A stretch of 50,330 bases of DNA from positions 1-50,330 of the forward strand of contig NZ_QDFI01000027.1 of the NCBI RefSeq assembly GCF_003254465.1, read 5' to 3'. This document shows positions 16,491 through 24,880 of this stretch, in pieces. The notes beneath the pieces are model-generated. The model saw only the letters and a list, made by a program, of their open reading frames with translations, did not search any database and had not been told where the DNA came from. Every line of letters begins with the position of its first letter. The stretch's first letter is position 1. A program made the translations under genes and the position numbers. This stretch comes from Meridianimarinicoccus zhengii (GTDB lineage: Bacteria; Pseudomonadota; Alphaproteobacteria; Rhodobacterales; Rhodobacteraceae).

Positions 16491-17241
16491 GGGGATCGAA
16501 CGGTTCAGCGTCGCCGGCCGCCGCGCTCTGGTCACCGGCGGGGCGCGCGGCATCGGGCATGCCATTGCCAGCGGGCTTGCCGCGGCAGGTGCGCAGGTCA
16601 TCGTCGCCGACCGCGACGGGGATGCAGCCAATCAGGCGGCGCGCGATCTGGACGGCACGGCGCTCACGCTCGATGTGACCGACCCTGCGGCGGTGGACGC
16701 CGCGGCGGCGCAGGTCGCCGACGACGCACCGCTGGATATTCTCGTGAACAACGCGGGCATCGTGCACAACGCCCCCGCGCTCGACGTCGATCCGCTGGAC
16801 TGGCAGCGGGTCATCGATGTGAACCTCTCCGGCGTCTTCTACACCGCGCGCGGCTTCGGGCGGGCCATGACACGGGCCGGGCGCGGGTCCGTCATCTGCA
16901 TCTCGTCGATGTGCGGCAGCGTGCCGGTCCACCCGCAGCCGCAGGCCGCCTACAATGCCGCGAAGGCCGGGGTGAACCTGCTGACCAAGTCGCTTGCGGT
17001 GGAATGGGCGCCCTTGGGGGTGCGCGTCAACGCCGTGGCGCCCGGCTATACCGCGACCGAACTGACACTGGCCGGTCGCGCCAATCCCGACTGGTTCGAC
17101 ACGTGGCTGCGCATGACGCCGCTGGGCCGGCTTGCGGATCCCGACGAGATCGCGAGCGCGGTGATGTTCCTTGCCTCCGATGCCGCCAGCTTCGTCACCG
17201 GGACCGTCCTGACGGTGGATGGCGGCTACACCGCCCTTTGA
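16483..17241 (+). CDS. Short-chain dehydrogenase/reductase
   Basis: 252 residues; the ATG lies eight bases inside the kinase gene. A classical SDR: NAD(P)-binding TGGARGIGHA, an acidic residue after beta-2 (ADRDGDA) suggesting NAD preference, NNAG, catalytic Ser in ICISSMCG, Tyr-x3-Lys in YNAAKAG, and C-terminal VTGTVLTVDGGY. It likely oxidises or reduces a hydroxyl/keto group of the sugar handled by this operon, for example polyol to ketose. Together with the next SDR it gives two redox steps around the kinase. Confidence 0.88.
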   Translation: MPEGIERFSVAGRRALVTGGARGIGHAIASGLAAAGAQVIVADRDGDAANQAARDLDGTALTLDVTDPAAVDAAAAQVADDAPLDILVNNAGIVHNAPALDVDPLDWQRVIDVNLSGVFYTARGFGRAMTRAGRGSVICISSMCGSVPVHPQPQAAYNAAKAGVNLLTKSLAVEWAPLGVRVNAVAPGYTATELTLAGRANPDWFDTWLRMTPLGRLADPDEIASAVMFLASDAASFVTGTVLTVDGGYTAL

Positions 17242-17256
17242 GAGAAAGGAAACCAC

Positions 17257-18009
17257 ATGTCCGAAGCACGCACGGCTCTTGTGACCGGCGCCAGCCGGGG
17301 GATCGGCGCCGCCATCGCGCTGGGGCTGGCCGAACGTGGCTATGACCTGGCACTGAACGACATCGACCGGCAGGCCGACGCGTTGGCCGACATCGCAACG
17401 CGGATCGACGCGATGGGCCGCACGGCGCTGACCGTCACCGCCGATGTCAGCGACAAGGCGCAGGTGGATGCCATGGCCCGGACGGTCCTGAACCGGTTCG
17501 GCCACCTGGATGCGCTGGTGAACAACGCGGGTATCCTGATCGCGGGCGAGGTCGATGGCCTGCCCGAAGCGCATTGGGACGCGGTCATGGACATCAACGC
17601 CAAGGGCAGCTTCATGGTGATCCAGGCGTTCCTGCCCGCCATGAAGGCGCGCAAATACGGGCGGATCGTGAACATCGCGTCGATCGGGGGCAAGCACGGC
17701 GCGCCGGAACAGGCGCATTATTCCGCATCGAAGGCCGCCGTGATGGGCTTCACCCGCGTTCTGGCGCAGGAGGTCGGTCCCCTTGGCATCACGGCGAACT
17801 GCGTCTGCCCCGGCATCATCCTGACCGACATGGGGCGGGTCAATCTGGACGATCCGGCGATCCGGGACGCCTGGAAGGACAAGACCGCCATGCGCCGGAT
17901 CGGTGCGCCCGAAGACGTGGTCGGTCCGGTCGCGTTCCTCGCCTCTGACGACGCGGGTTTCGTGACCGGGCAAAGTCTCAACGTGGATGGCGGGATCGTG
18001 CTGAACTGA
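17257..18009 (+). CDS. Short-chain dehydrogenase/reductase
   Basis: 250 residues from ATG 17257 (AAAGGAA site), 15 bp after the first SDR. Classical motifs: TGASRGIGAA, NNAGIL, catalytic Ser in NIASIGG, YSASK, and GQSLNVDGGI. It has Asn-Asp-Ile after beta-2 (LNDIDRQ), which suggests NAD(H). It is only moderately similar to the preceding SDR, so they probably act on different carbons or in different directions. Last gene of the operon. The 214 bp that follow hold no clear terminator. Confidence 0.88.
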   Translation: MSEARTALVTGASRGIGAAIALGLAERGYDLALNDIDRQADALADIATRIDAMGRTALTVTADVSDKAQVDAMARTVLNRFGHLDALVNNAGILIAGEVDGLPEAHWDAVMDINAKGSFMVIQAFLPAMKARKYGRIVNIASIGGKHGAPEQAHYSASKAAVMGFTRVLAQEVGPLGITANCVCPGIILTDMGRVNLDDPAIRDAWKDKTAMRRIGAPEDVVGPVAFLASDDAGFVTGQSLNVDGGIVLN

Positions 18010-18223
18010 CTGTTTCCGCGGGCGAGGGGACGGCGCAGCCGCCGCAGGTTCGCCGGGTCAGGCGCCGTGACGGCCATCATCATGGTGCCTATGCGGGGTC
18101 AAGGCGGACAACCGCCCGCGGTGGCCCGCCTGCGCCCGGATCGAACGCGGCCGGACGTGACGGGGCAACCCGGCGCACCGTCCCCGATAGACGTCCCGCA
18201 CCGCGCGGGCGCTTGGCGTCGCC

Positions 18224-19252
18224 TCAGCCGTTGATCCGCGCGGCCGCTGCGACCTTCGGCAGATAGCTGGTGGCCCCGACATGGGCGGCGGCGATTTCCG
18301 CGAATGTCTCGGCCTCGACCGCGGCCACGACCCCGGCGAGTGCCGCGTCACGGGCGGCGTTCCCTGTCAAAACGGTGCCGGTATCATCGGCGATGAGCGT
18401 ATCGCTCCCGACCGCGACGTATCCCGACCCCGTTACCCGGTCCACGAGATCGACGAGGGCGTCCCAACCCAGACGGTCGACGATGCCGGACACGCGGATC
18501 TTCGACCAGATGTCTGCCGCGTCCCATCGCGGCAGAAACGGCACCAGGTCCTTGGCCACCTGCACGCGGTGCGTCGCTGCACCGAGGCCGGCGGCGTGAT
18601 AGGCCGCAGCGAAGGCCGCGTTCCCCGTCACCGGGGGCGCGAAGGCGTAGACCTGGATCGGCAGTGCCGCGGCGGACCAGCGCGCCCGCGCAAGGGCCGC
18701 GCCGAGAAAGGTCATCGCGCCCCCCTTGCTGTGCCCGGTGACGATCAGGCCCTTCGGGGCACGATCCAGCAAGGGTTCGAGCGTTGCCTCGACCCACGGC
18801 CAGAGGGCGACAACCGCCCGGCTGAACCCGGCTTCGGATTCCTGCCTGCCGTGCCCGTCGGGCGGCCAGGGCGTCTGCACGGCATCTGCGTCGTTGAGCC
18901 AGTCAGTGATCCATCCGACAAGGTCGTCACGGACGAAGTTGGGTGCGAGCGTGCCGCGGAAGGCAAGGATCGCGTAGCCATCGCCGGTCAGTCCGATCAG
19001 CGCGGCGTCGGTCAGGTCCGGCCCGGTCGCGTCGAAGGCGGGGGCGTAGCTGTCGCCCGGTCCGACAAATCCGACCGCATCCTGGAACGCGGGCGCGACA
19101 TCGTAGAAGAACGCGCCATTGCCCCCCGGCACGCTGCGCAGGATGGGGGTCTGCGTCGATGGGCGCACACCTTCGGCGCGTATCTGGTAGGCGCAGAGCG
19201 CCGCGTTCATGGCGCGCATGGCGATGGGCCATGAAAACGCACCAGCGCTCAT
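18224..19252 (-). CDS. Class 3 (Lipase_3) family alpha/beta-hydrolase
   Basis: 342 residues from ATG 19252; a GTG at 19318 is an alternative but adds a region unlike protein. The nucleophile elbow is TGHSKGGAM with Ser175 (Ser197 if counted from the GTG). Upstream LAFRGTLAPNF with a following Asp-rich stretch (WITDWLNDADAV) matches the FRGT...D layout of fungal-type Lipase_3 enzymes, and AKDLVPFLPRW probably carries the catalytic Asp. There is no signal peptide, so it may be cytoplasmic or secreted by type I; no repeat motif for the latter is seen. Substrate likely an acyl ester. It is convergent with the sugar operon and stands alone. Confidence 0.75.
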   Translation of the reverse strand: MSAGAFSWPIAMRAMNAALCAYQIRAEGVRPSTQTPILRSVPGGNGAFFYDVAPAFQDAVGFVGPGDSYAPAFDATGPDLTDAALIGLTGDGYAILAFRGTLAPNFVRDDLVGWITDWLNDADAVQTPWPPDGHGRQESEAGFSRAVVALWPWVEATLEPLLDRAPKGLIVTGHSKGGAMTFLGAALARARWSAAALPIQVYAFAPPVTGNAAFAAAYHAAGLGAATHRVQVAKDLVPFLPRWDAADIWSKIRVSGIVDRLGWDALVDLVDRVTGSGYVAVGSDTLIADDTGTVLTGNAARDAALAGVVAAVEAETFAEIAAAHVGATSYLPKVAAAARING

Positions 19253-19668
19253 GGCCGCACCGTGGGCATGTCGCGCACGATCCGGCGCCAGGGCAACGGC
19301 GGTGTCAGGCCGCGGCACTGTGGTAGGGGGCGCCGATCTGCGACCGACGCCGGGATGCGGCGGATGTCATGGACGACCGGCACCTGTTTCGGCGCAAGCA
19401 CGTCCGCACGAATGAATGGCAGCGCCCGTATCGCGGCTCCGACGGTCAGCGGGCTGTCGCGCCGCGGAGTCGGGGCCGTCGGTCGGTTTGCCTGGCGCAA
19501 GCGTGGCATCGGCGCACTCCACCGGCATGGCGCGAGATGCACGCCCCGGTTGACGGATCATGGCCGGAATGGCCCAGTCGATCAAGGTCTACATGGCGCG
19601 GATGGGGGAGAAATACCCCCTGCGATCGCGCTCCCTTTCCGGCGCGCCACCGGTCCGGCACCTCGGCA
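19253..19668. other. Non-coding gap, no gene recognised
   Basis: About 416 bp between the lipase start and the hairpin downstream of the aldehyde dehydrogenase. Several frames are open in this GC-rich DNA, but none has a credible start, ribosome site or protein-like composition. A small GGGGG/CCCCC stem near 19605-19621 is the only local structure. Confidence 0.4.
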
Positions 19669-19692
19669 CCGGCGGCGTACCGTCGCCGCCGG
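19669..19692 (-). terminator. GC hairpin after the aldehyde dehydrogenase gene
   Basis: CCGGCGGCG (19669-19677) and CGCCGCCGG (19684-19692) form a perfect 9-bp stem with a 6-base loop, 32 bp beyond the stop of the leftward operon's last gene. It lacks a U-tract, so it may be a terminator or a 3' protective hairpin. Confidence 0.45.
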
Positions 19693-19724
19693 ACATGCAC
19701 GTCGGTCGGGCCGGGCGCGCCGAC

Positions 19725-21245
19725 CTAGGCTCCGCGCAGATCCTGGGGCAGCAGTGCATCCGGCATGTTCTGGTAGCACACCGGCCGGAGGAACCGCCGG
19801 ATGGCCAGCGTGCCGACGGAGGTCGCGCCGAAATTCGTCGAGGCAGGGTAGGGGCCGCCATGGACCATGGCATCCGCGACCTCGACCCCCGTCGGAAACC
19901 CGTTCACGAGGATCCGGCCGGCCTTGCGTTCGAGGATCGGCACAAGGGTCCCGGCGGCGTCGATATCCGCGTCGTCGAGGTGCAGGGTGCAAGTCAACTG
20001 GCCGTGCAATTGCCGTGCGACATCGCGCATCTCGTCCATGTCCGACGCCACGACGATCATGCCCAGCGGGCCGAACACCTCCTCCGCAAGGGTTTCGTTG
20101 GCCAGCCAGTCCAGCGCATCGACCCTGTAGACAGCCGGGCCGGCATTGCGCCGGTCGCCTGTCGCGGTCACCAGTGCCTGCATTCCCTTGGCAGTGCCGA
20201 CCTTGGCCGCGCCCTTGCGATAGGCTTCGGCGATACCGTCGGTCAGCATCGCCGCCTCGCCCGCCTCGGACAGTGCCGCTGTGGTACCCGAAACGAAGTC
20301 ATCAAGCGCAGGTCCGGCGGGGGCGACGACGATTCCGGGGTTTGTGCAGAATTGCCCGACGCCCATGGTCAGCGATGCGGCCCAGGCGGCACCCAGATCG
20401 GCCCCGCGCGCCGAAAGCGCCGCGGGCATGAGGAACACCGGGTTGATCGATCCAAGCTCGCCGAAGAACGGGATCGGTTCGGGCCGCGCGGCGCACAGGT
20501 CGAACAGCGCCCGACCCGCCCCCAGCGACCCGGTGAACCCGACCGCGCGGATCAACGGGTGGCGCACCAGCGCGCCGCCAAGCGCGTGGCTGACGCCCTG
20601 GATCATCGAGAAGACACCGGCGGGCATGCCCGTGCGGGCGATGGCCGCGGCGATGGCGTCGGCGACGATCTCGCCGGTGGCGGGATGGGCCGGGTGGCCC
20701 TTGACCACGACGGGGCATCCGGCCGCAAGCGCCGAGGCCGTGTCGCCCCCGGCGGTCGAGAACGCCAGCGGGAAGTTCGACGCGCCGAACACCGCCACCG
20801 GGCCGATGGGCCGCTGCACCATCTTCAGGTCCGGGCGCGGCGCGGGCGCGCGGTCCGGCAGCGCCGGGTCGTGGCGGCGGTCAAGGTAGTCGCCCTTCCG
20901 GATATGGTCCGCGAACAGGCGAAGCTGCCCCACGGTGCGACCGCGTTCGCCCTGAAGCCGCGCCTCGGGCAGGCCGGTTTCGGCACTGCCCAGCCGCGTG
21001 ATGTCGTCGCCGCGCGCATCGATTTCCGCGGCGATGGCTTCCAAGAACGCGGCCCGGTCCGCGCGGCTGGTCCATCCATAGGTGATGAACGCCTCTTCGG
21101 CGGCTCGGGCGGCGCGGTCCACCTCGGCGGCGCCACCGTCCGAGAATGTGTGCGCATCGCCGGTCAAGGGCTGGGAGGCGAAGGTGTCGTCGGACCCGAT
21201 CCAGTCGCCTCCGATCAGGTGCTTTCCGTGTGGCGTATAGGTCAT
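19725..21245 (-). CDS. Aldehyde dehydrogenase, probable 2-oxoglutarate semialdehyde dehydrogenase
   Basis: 506 residues from ATG 21245, preceded by AAAGGAAAG. An NAD(P)-dependent aldehyde dehydrogenase with catalytic Cys300 in GQFCTNPGIV, general base Glu in GELGSINPVF, and the cofactor-loop motif FTGSLGAGR. The GQFCTNPG form is typical of the 2-oxoglutarate semialdehyde dehydrogenase group used in oxidative pentose and hydroxyproline catabolism. Here it would oxidise 2-oxoglutarate semialdehyde to 2-oxoglutarate, the last step of L-arabinose degradation. It is the last gene of the leftward operon, 10 bp after the keto-deoxy-acid dehydratase. Specificity is inferred from context. Confidence 0.87.
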   Translation of the reverse strand: MTYTPHGKHLIGGDWIGSDDTFASQPLTGDAHTFSDGGAAEVDRAARAAEEAFITYGWTSRADRAAFLEAIAAEIDARGDDITRLGSAETGLPEARLQGERGRTVGQLRLFADHIRKGDYLDRRHDPALPDRAPAPRPDLKMVQRPIGPVAVFGASNFPLAFSTAGGDTASALAAGCPVVVKGHPAHPATGEIVADAIAAAIARTGMPAGVFSMIQGVSHALGGALVRHPLIRAVGFTGSLGAGRALFDLCAARPEPIPFFGELGSINPVFLMPAALSARGADLGAAWAASLTMGVGQFCTNPGIVVAPAGPALDDFVSGTTAALSEAGEAAMLTDGIAEAYRKGAAKVGTAKGMQALVTATGDRRNAGPAVYRVDALDWLANETLAEEVFGPLGMIVVASDMDEMRDVARQLHGQLTCTLHLDDADIDAAGTLVPILERKAGRILVNGFPTGVEVADAMVHGGPYPASTNFGATSVGTLAIRRFLRPVCYQNMPDALLPQDLRGA

Positions 21246-21255
21246 GGCTTTCCTT

Positions 21256-22173
21256 TCACTTGCCCCAGCGCAGTGCGATGACATCGCGCTCGGCGGCAAG
21301 GTGCAGCAGCCGGTCGCGCGTGCGCTCGGACATGGGTTTCAGCGGATGGCGGACATGGTCGGACCGGATCACGCCGCCCTCCTTCATCACCACCTTGGCG
21401 GCGCGCAGGCCGCACTGGCGGTTTTCGTGGTTGATCAGCGGCAGGCAATCGCGCCAGCCTGCCAGCGCCGCGTCGATGTCGCCCGCGCGATAGCTGGTGA
21501 CGATCGGGCGGATCAGTTCGGGCTGGAGCGCAGATGTCATGGTGCCCGTGCAGCCCGCATCCAGATCCGCCAGAAGGGTCACCGCCTCCTCGCCATCGAA
21601 GGGACCGACGATGTGCTCGCCCCCGGCCTCGATAAGCGCGGCCAGCTTGTCGGCGGCGAAGGGGGTTTCCATCTTGAAATAGCTGACATTCGCGATCTCC
21701 TGCGCCATCCGCACGAGCAGGGGTACCGGCAGCGATACGCCCGACAGCGGCGCGTCCTGTACCATGATCGGGATGGAGATCGCGTCGGACACCGCGGCGA
21801 AATGTTCGAAGATACCCGCCTCGGCCGGCACGAGCCCGACACCGTGATAGGGTGGCATCATCATCAGCATCGCGGCCCCCATGGCTTCCGCCGCGCGGGC
21901 GCGGTCGATCACGACCTGCGTGCTGAAATGGCTCACCGTCACGATCACGGGCACACGGCCCGCGACATGCTCCAGCGACACCCGTGCCAGCGTGCTGCGT
22001 TCGTCGTCGGACAACACGAACTGTTCGGAATAATTGGCAAGGATGCAGATCGCGTCCACGCCCTGGTCGATCATGCAGTCGAGGACGCGTTTCATGCCCT
22101 CGGTATCGACGGCACCATCGTCATGGAACGGGGTCGGTGCCACGGGAAGAACACCGGTCAGCGGTTTGGTCAT
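21256..22173 (-). CDS. DapA-family lyase, probable 2-keto-3-deoxy-L-arabonate dehydratase
   Basis: 305 residues. A DHDPS/NAL-family TIM barrel with Schiff-base Lys167 in SYFKMETPF. The usual YNxP segment is replaced by QDAPLSG (Asp140 near the normal Tyr position), so it is not a housekeeping dihydrodipicolinate synthase. With the IlvD/Edd dehydratase and the semialdehyde dehydrogenase alongside, the fitting reaction is 2-keto-3-deoxy-L-arabonate to 2-oxoglutarate semialdehyde (EC 4.2.1.43). An aldolase acting on the same substrate to give pyruvate and glycolaldehyde is the alternative, but the semialdehyde dehydrogenase next door argues for dehydration. Confidence 0.83.
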   Translation of the reverse strand: MTKPLTGVLPVAPTPFHDDGAVDTEGMKRVLDCMIDQGVDAICILANYSEQFVLSDDERSTLARVSLEHVAGRVPVIVTVSHFSTQVVIDRARAAEAMGAAMLMMMPPYHGVGLVPAEAGIFEHFAAVSDAISIPIMVQDAPLSGVSLPVPLLVRMAQEIANVSYFKMETPFAADKLAALIEAGGEHIVGPFDGEEAVTLLADLDAGCTGTMTSALQPELIRPIVTSYRAGDIDAALAGWRDCLPLINHENRQCGLRAAKVVMKEGGVIRSDHVRHPLKPMSERTRDRLLHLAAERDVIALRWGK

Positions 22174-22211
22174 GTCTTGTCCTGTCGTTCAGTGGTGGCG
22201 GGCGGCCCGCC

Positions 22212-23135
22212 CTATTCCACGAATGCGTCCGTGCGCATCCGTTCCCCAAGCGCCAGCGCATCGGTCACCAGCGTCATCGGGCGCAGGTCCATGTCCATGC
22301 CGCCACGCGACACGAGCTGCGCCATCTTCGCGTAAAGGCGCGGGTATTCCCCGGCCAGCGGCGCGGCTTCGCCCGATGTGGTGCCGTCGATCTGCATCAG
22401 CGCGCCGCCATCCCGCAGGGTCAGCGTGCCCGCGCCGGTCACCGCCTCGATTTCCCAGGTCTGGTCGCCTTCCTGCCGCCAGTCGAAGACGGCGGACACG
22501 TCGGCGCCAGACGGATGGTGAAACCGGATGCGCGCCGCGATGGGCGTCTGGCAGTTTTCGGGCACGTCCAGCGTAGCCTGCGTGACATGGATTTCGTCCG
22601 GCAGGATCTCGGTCACGATGGACAGCGCGTTGATGCCCGGATCGAACACGCCAAGCCCGCCCGGTTCCCAGATCCACGCCTGGCCGGGATGCCAGCGGCG
22701 CACGTCTTCCTTCCAGGTGACGGTCAGCTTGCGCAGGGTCTTGTCCGCAAGCCACGCTTTCGCGGCGGCGACCATGTCGGCCTCTCGCGAATGCCAGGTC
22801 GCATAGATCGACAGACCCGCCGCGCCGGCCGCGCGTTCAAGCGCATGGCACTCCGCCAGCGTCGCGCCGGGCGGCTTTTCCAGCATGACATGCCGTCCGG
22901 CTGCCAGCGCCTGCATCGCGTAGTCAAACCGCGGGACCGGCGGCAGGCACAGCGACACCACCCGGATGTCGGGCCGCCCCGCCAGCATCGCCCCGAGATC
23001 GGAAAAAGCCTCTACCCCGTCGACGGACCCGTGGCGGCTGACCGTGGCTGCCAGGTCCCAGTCGGGGCTGCCCGCGATGGCGGGAACGTGCTGATCGACG
23101 GCGATCTTGCCGATGCCCACAAGTGCGACTTTCAT
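22212..23135 (-). CDS. Gfo/Idh/MocA oxidoreductase, probable L-arabinose (galactose) 1-dehydrogenase
   Basis: 307 residues from ATG 23135, whose ATG shares a base with the stop of the dehydratase gene (TGATG). N-terminal Rossmann motif VALVGIGKIAVDQH, the catalytic-lysine loop EKPPGATLAEC, and a C-terminal alpha/beta domain. Length and architecture match the Azospirillum L-arabinose/D-galactose 1-dehydrogenase (about 309 residues). It would oxidise the pyranose to its 1,4- or 1,5-lactone with NAD(P). Position beside aldonate dehydratase and ChvE genes supports this. Whether arabinose or galactose is the true substrate cannot be settled from sequence. Confidence 0.83.
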   Translation of the reverse strand: MKVALVGIGKIAVDQHVPAIAGSPDWDLAATVSRHGSVDGVEAFSDLGAMLAGRPDIRVVSLCLPPVPRFDYAMQALAAGRHVMLEKPPGATLAECHALERAAGAAGLSIYATWHSREADMVAAAKAWLADKTLRKLTVTWKEDVRRWHPGQAWIWEPGGLGVFDPGINALSIVTEILPDEIHVTQATLDVPENCQTPIAARIRFHHPSGADVSAVFDWRQEGDQTWEIEAVTGAGTLTLRDGGALMQIDGTTSGEAAPLAGEYPRLYAKMAQLVSRGGMDMDLRPMTLVTDALALGERMRTDAFVE

Positions 23136-24877
23136 CAGTGACTGTCCCTTCCGACCGGCGCCCCGCGGCACCCCTTGAGAAAATCGAGATCCGCGCCGGT
23201 ATCCGCGCCCTCGACATGGCTCTGGTGCAGCCATGCGTATCCGCTGTCGGGCCGGTCATGGGTCGGTACCCAGCGGGCCAGCCGCTCGGCCAGTTCCGCA
23301 TCGGAGATATCCAGATGCAGCCTGCGGTTTTCCACGTCGACCTCGATCATGTCGCCGGTCTGCACGACCGCGAGCGGCCCGCCCGCCGCGGCCTCTGGCG
23401 CGGTGTGCAGGATCACGGTGCCATAGGCGGTGCCCGACATGCGCGCGTCCGAAATTCGGATCATGTCCTTGATGCCCTTCTTCAGCACCTTGGGCGGCAG
23501 GCCCATGTTGCCGACCTCGGCCATGCCGGGATAACCCTTGGGGCCGCAGTTCTTCAGCACCATGATGCAGGTTTCGTCGATATCGAGCGCGTCGTCCTCG
23601 ATCCGGGCCTTGTAGTCGTCGATATCCTCGAACACGACGGCCCGGCCCCGGTGCTGCATCAGGTGCGGCGACGCGGCGGAGGGTTTCAGAATCGCGCCAT
23701 TCGGTGCCAGGTTGCCCTTGAGCACGGCGATGCCGCCCGTCTGCGTCAGTGCCCGGTCGAGCGGCAGGATCACGTCCTCGTTCCAGTTCTTTGCGTCCTT
23801 GACCTCGTCCCAGATGGACCGGCCCGATACCGTCAGCGCGTCGCGGTGCAGCTTGCCGCCCTCTGCAAGCCGCTTCAGCACGACCGGAAGCCCGCCCGCG
23901 TAGAAGAACTCCTCCATCAGGTACTTGCCCGACGGCTGCAGGTTCACGATCGTCGCTATGTCGCGCCCGCAGCGGTCCCAGTCATCGAGCGTGATGTCCA
24001 CCCCGACCCGGCCGGCGATGGCCAGCATGTGCACGACCGTGTTGGTCGATCCGCCGACCGCGCCGTTGGTGCGGATCGCGTTTTCGAACGCGTCGCGGGT
24101 CAGGATGTCGGACGGTTTCAGGTCGTCCTTGACCATCTGCACGATGCGACGGCCCGACAGCTGCGCCATGACGCCGCGGCGGCTGTCCACCGCCGGGATC
24201 GCCGCGTTGCCGGACAGCGCCATCCCCAGCGCCTCGGACATCGACGCCATGGACGACGCGGTGCCCATGGTGTTGCAGGTTCCCGACGACCGCGTCACCG
24301 CCGCCTCGGCATCGAGGAATTCGTCCTGCGTCATCTCCCCGGCCTTCACGGCCTCGGAAAAGCGCCACAGATGCGTGCCCGCACCGACGCGTTCGCCCTG
24401 GAACCAGCCGTTCAGCATCGGCCCGCCCGTGACGACGATGGACGGCAGGTCGCACGATGCCGCCGCCATCAGCAGCGAGGGCGTGGTCTTGTCGCAGCCC
24501 ACCATCAGCACACAGCCGTCCATGGGCTGGCCGCGGATCTGTTCCTCGATGCTCAGGGCGGCGAGATTGCGGAACATCATGGCCGTGGGGCGAAACGTGT
24601 TCTCGGAGGCGGAGAAGACCGGCACCTCCATCGGGAACCCGCCGGCTTCCCAGATGCCCGCCTTCACCTTCTCGGCCAGTTCCCGCAGATGCCCGTTGCA
24701 GGGCGTCATGTCGGACCACGTGTTGAGGATGCCGATGACCGGGCGCCCGTCGAACATGTCGTCCGGGTAGCCCTGGTTCTTCATCCAGCCACGGTGATAG
24801 ATCGTGTCCTTCGTGCTGCCGCCATACCATTCCTGCGATCGCAGCTTGCGGGGCCATGCGGCCGGTCGGAAAGCCAT
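23135..24877 (-). CDS. IlvD/Edd-family dehydratase, probable L-arabonate dehydratase
   Basis: 580 residues from ATG 24877. An Fe-S dehydratase with the three cluster cysteines Cys60 (MTPCNGH), Cys128 (VGCDKTTP, with carbamylated-Lys-type Lys129) and Cys201 (SSGTCNTMGT), as in sugar-acid dehydratases of rhizobia. The N-terminal RSQEWYGG and length of about 580 place it with aldonate dehydratases, not with dihydroxyacid dehydratase IlvD. It would convert L-arabonate (or D-fuconate/galactonate) to the 2-keto-3-deoxy acid. It lies three bases from the permease gene and overlaps the dehydrogenase gene, so it is firmly inside the operon. Confidence 0.88.
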   Translation of the reverse strand: MAFRPAAWPRKLRSQEWYGGSTKDTIYHRGWMKNQGYPDDMFDGRPVIGILNTWSDMTPCNGHLRELAEKVKAGIWEAGGFPMEVPVFSASENTFRPTAMMFRNLAALSIEEQIRGQPMDGCVLMVGCDKTTPSLLMAAASCDLPSIVVTGGPMLNGWFQGERVGAGTHLWRFSEAVKAGEMTQDEFLDAEAAVTRSSGTCNTMGTASSMASMSEALGMALSGNAAIPAVDSRRGVMAQLSGRRIVQMVKDDLKPSDILTRDAFENAIRTNGAVGGSTNTVVHMLAIAGRVGVDITLDDWDRCGRDIATIVNLQPSGKYLMEEFFYAGGLPVVLKRLAEGGKLHRDALTVSGRSIWDEVKDAKNWNEDVILPLDRALTQTGGIAVLKGNLAPNGAILKPSAASPHLMQHRGRAVVFEDIDDYKARIEDDALDIDETCIMVLKNCGPKGYPGMAEVGNMGLPPKVLKKGIKDMIRISDARMSGTAYGTVILHTAPEAAAGGPLAVVQTGDMIEVDVENRRLHLDISDAELAERLARWVPTHDRPDSGYAWLHQSHVEGADTGADLDFLKGCRGAPVGRDSH

Positions 24878-24880
24878 GCG

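Noticed and set aside
6347-18009. AI-2 (Lsr-type) uptake and processing locus, suggested by SorC regulator, ABC importer and FGGY kinase
   Set aside because: No LsrF or LsrG genes, only one permease, and the binding protein looks like the ribose class rather than LsrB. The E1/E2 genes have no place in the Lsr pathway.
6347-18009. Erythritol (ery) catabolic operon
   Set aside because: The kinase and SorC regulator fit, but the EryB-type dehydrogenase, isomerases and other ery genes are absent and the E1/E2 set is unexplained.
19249-19724. Several overlapping open frames between the lipase and aldehyde dehydrogenase genes
   Set aside because: Composition is Arg/Pro/Ala-rich as expected for random GC-rich DNA; no start signals and no family features.
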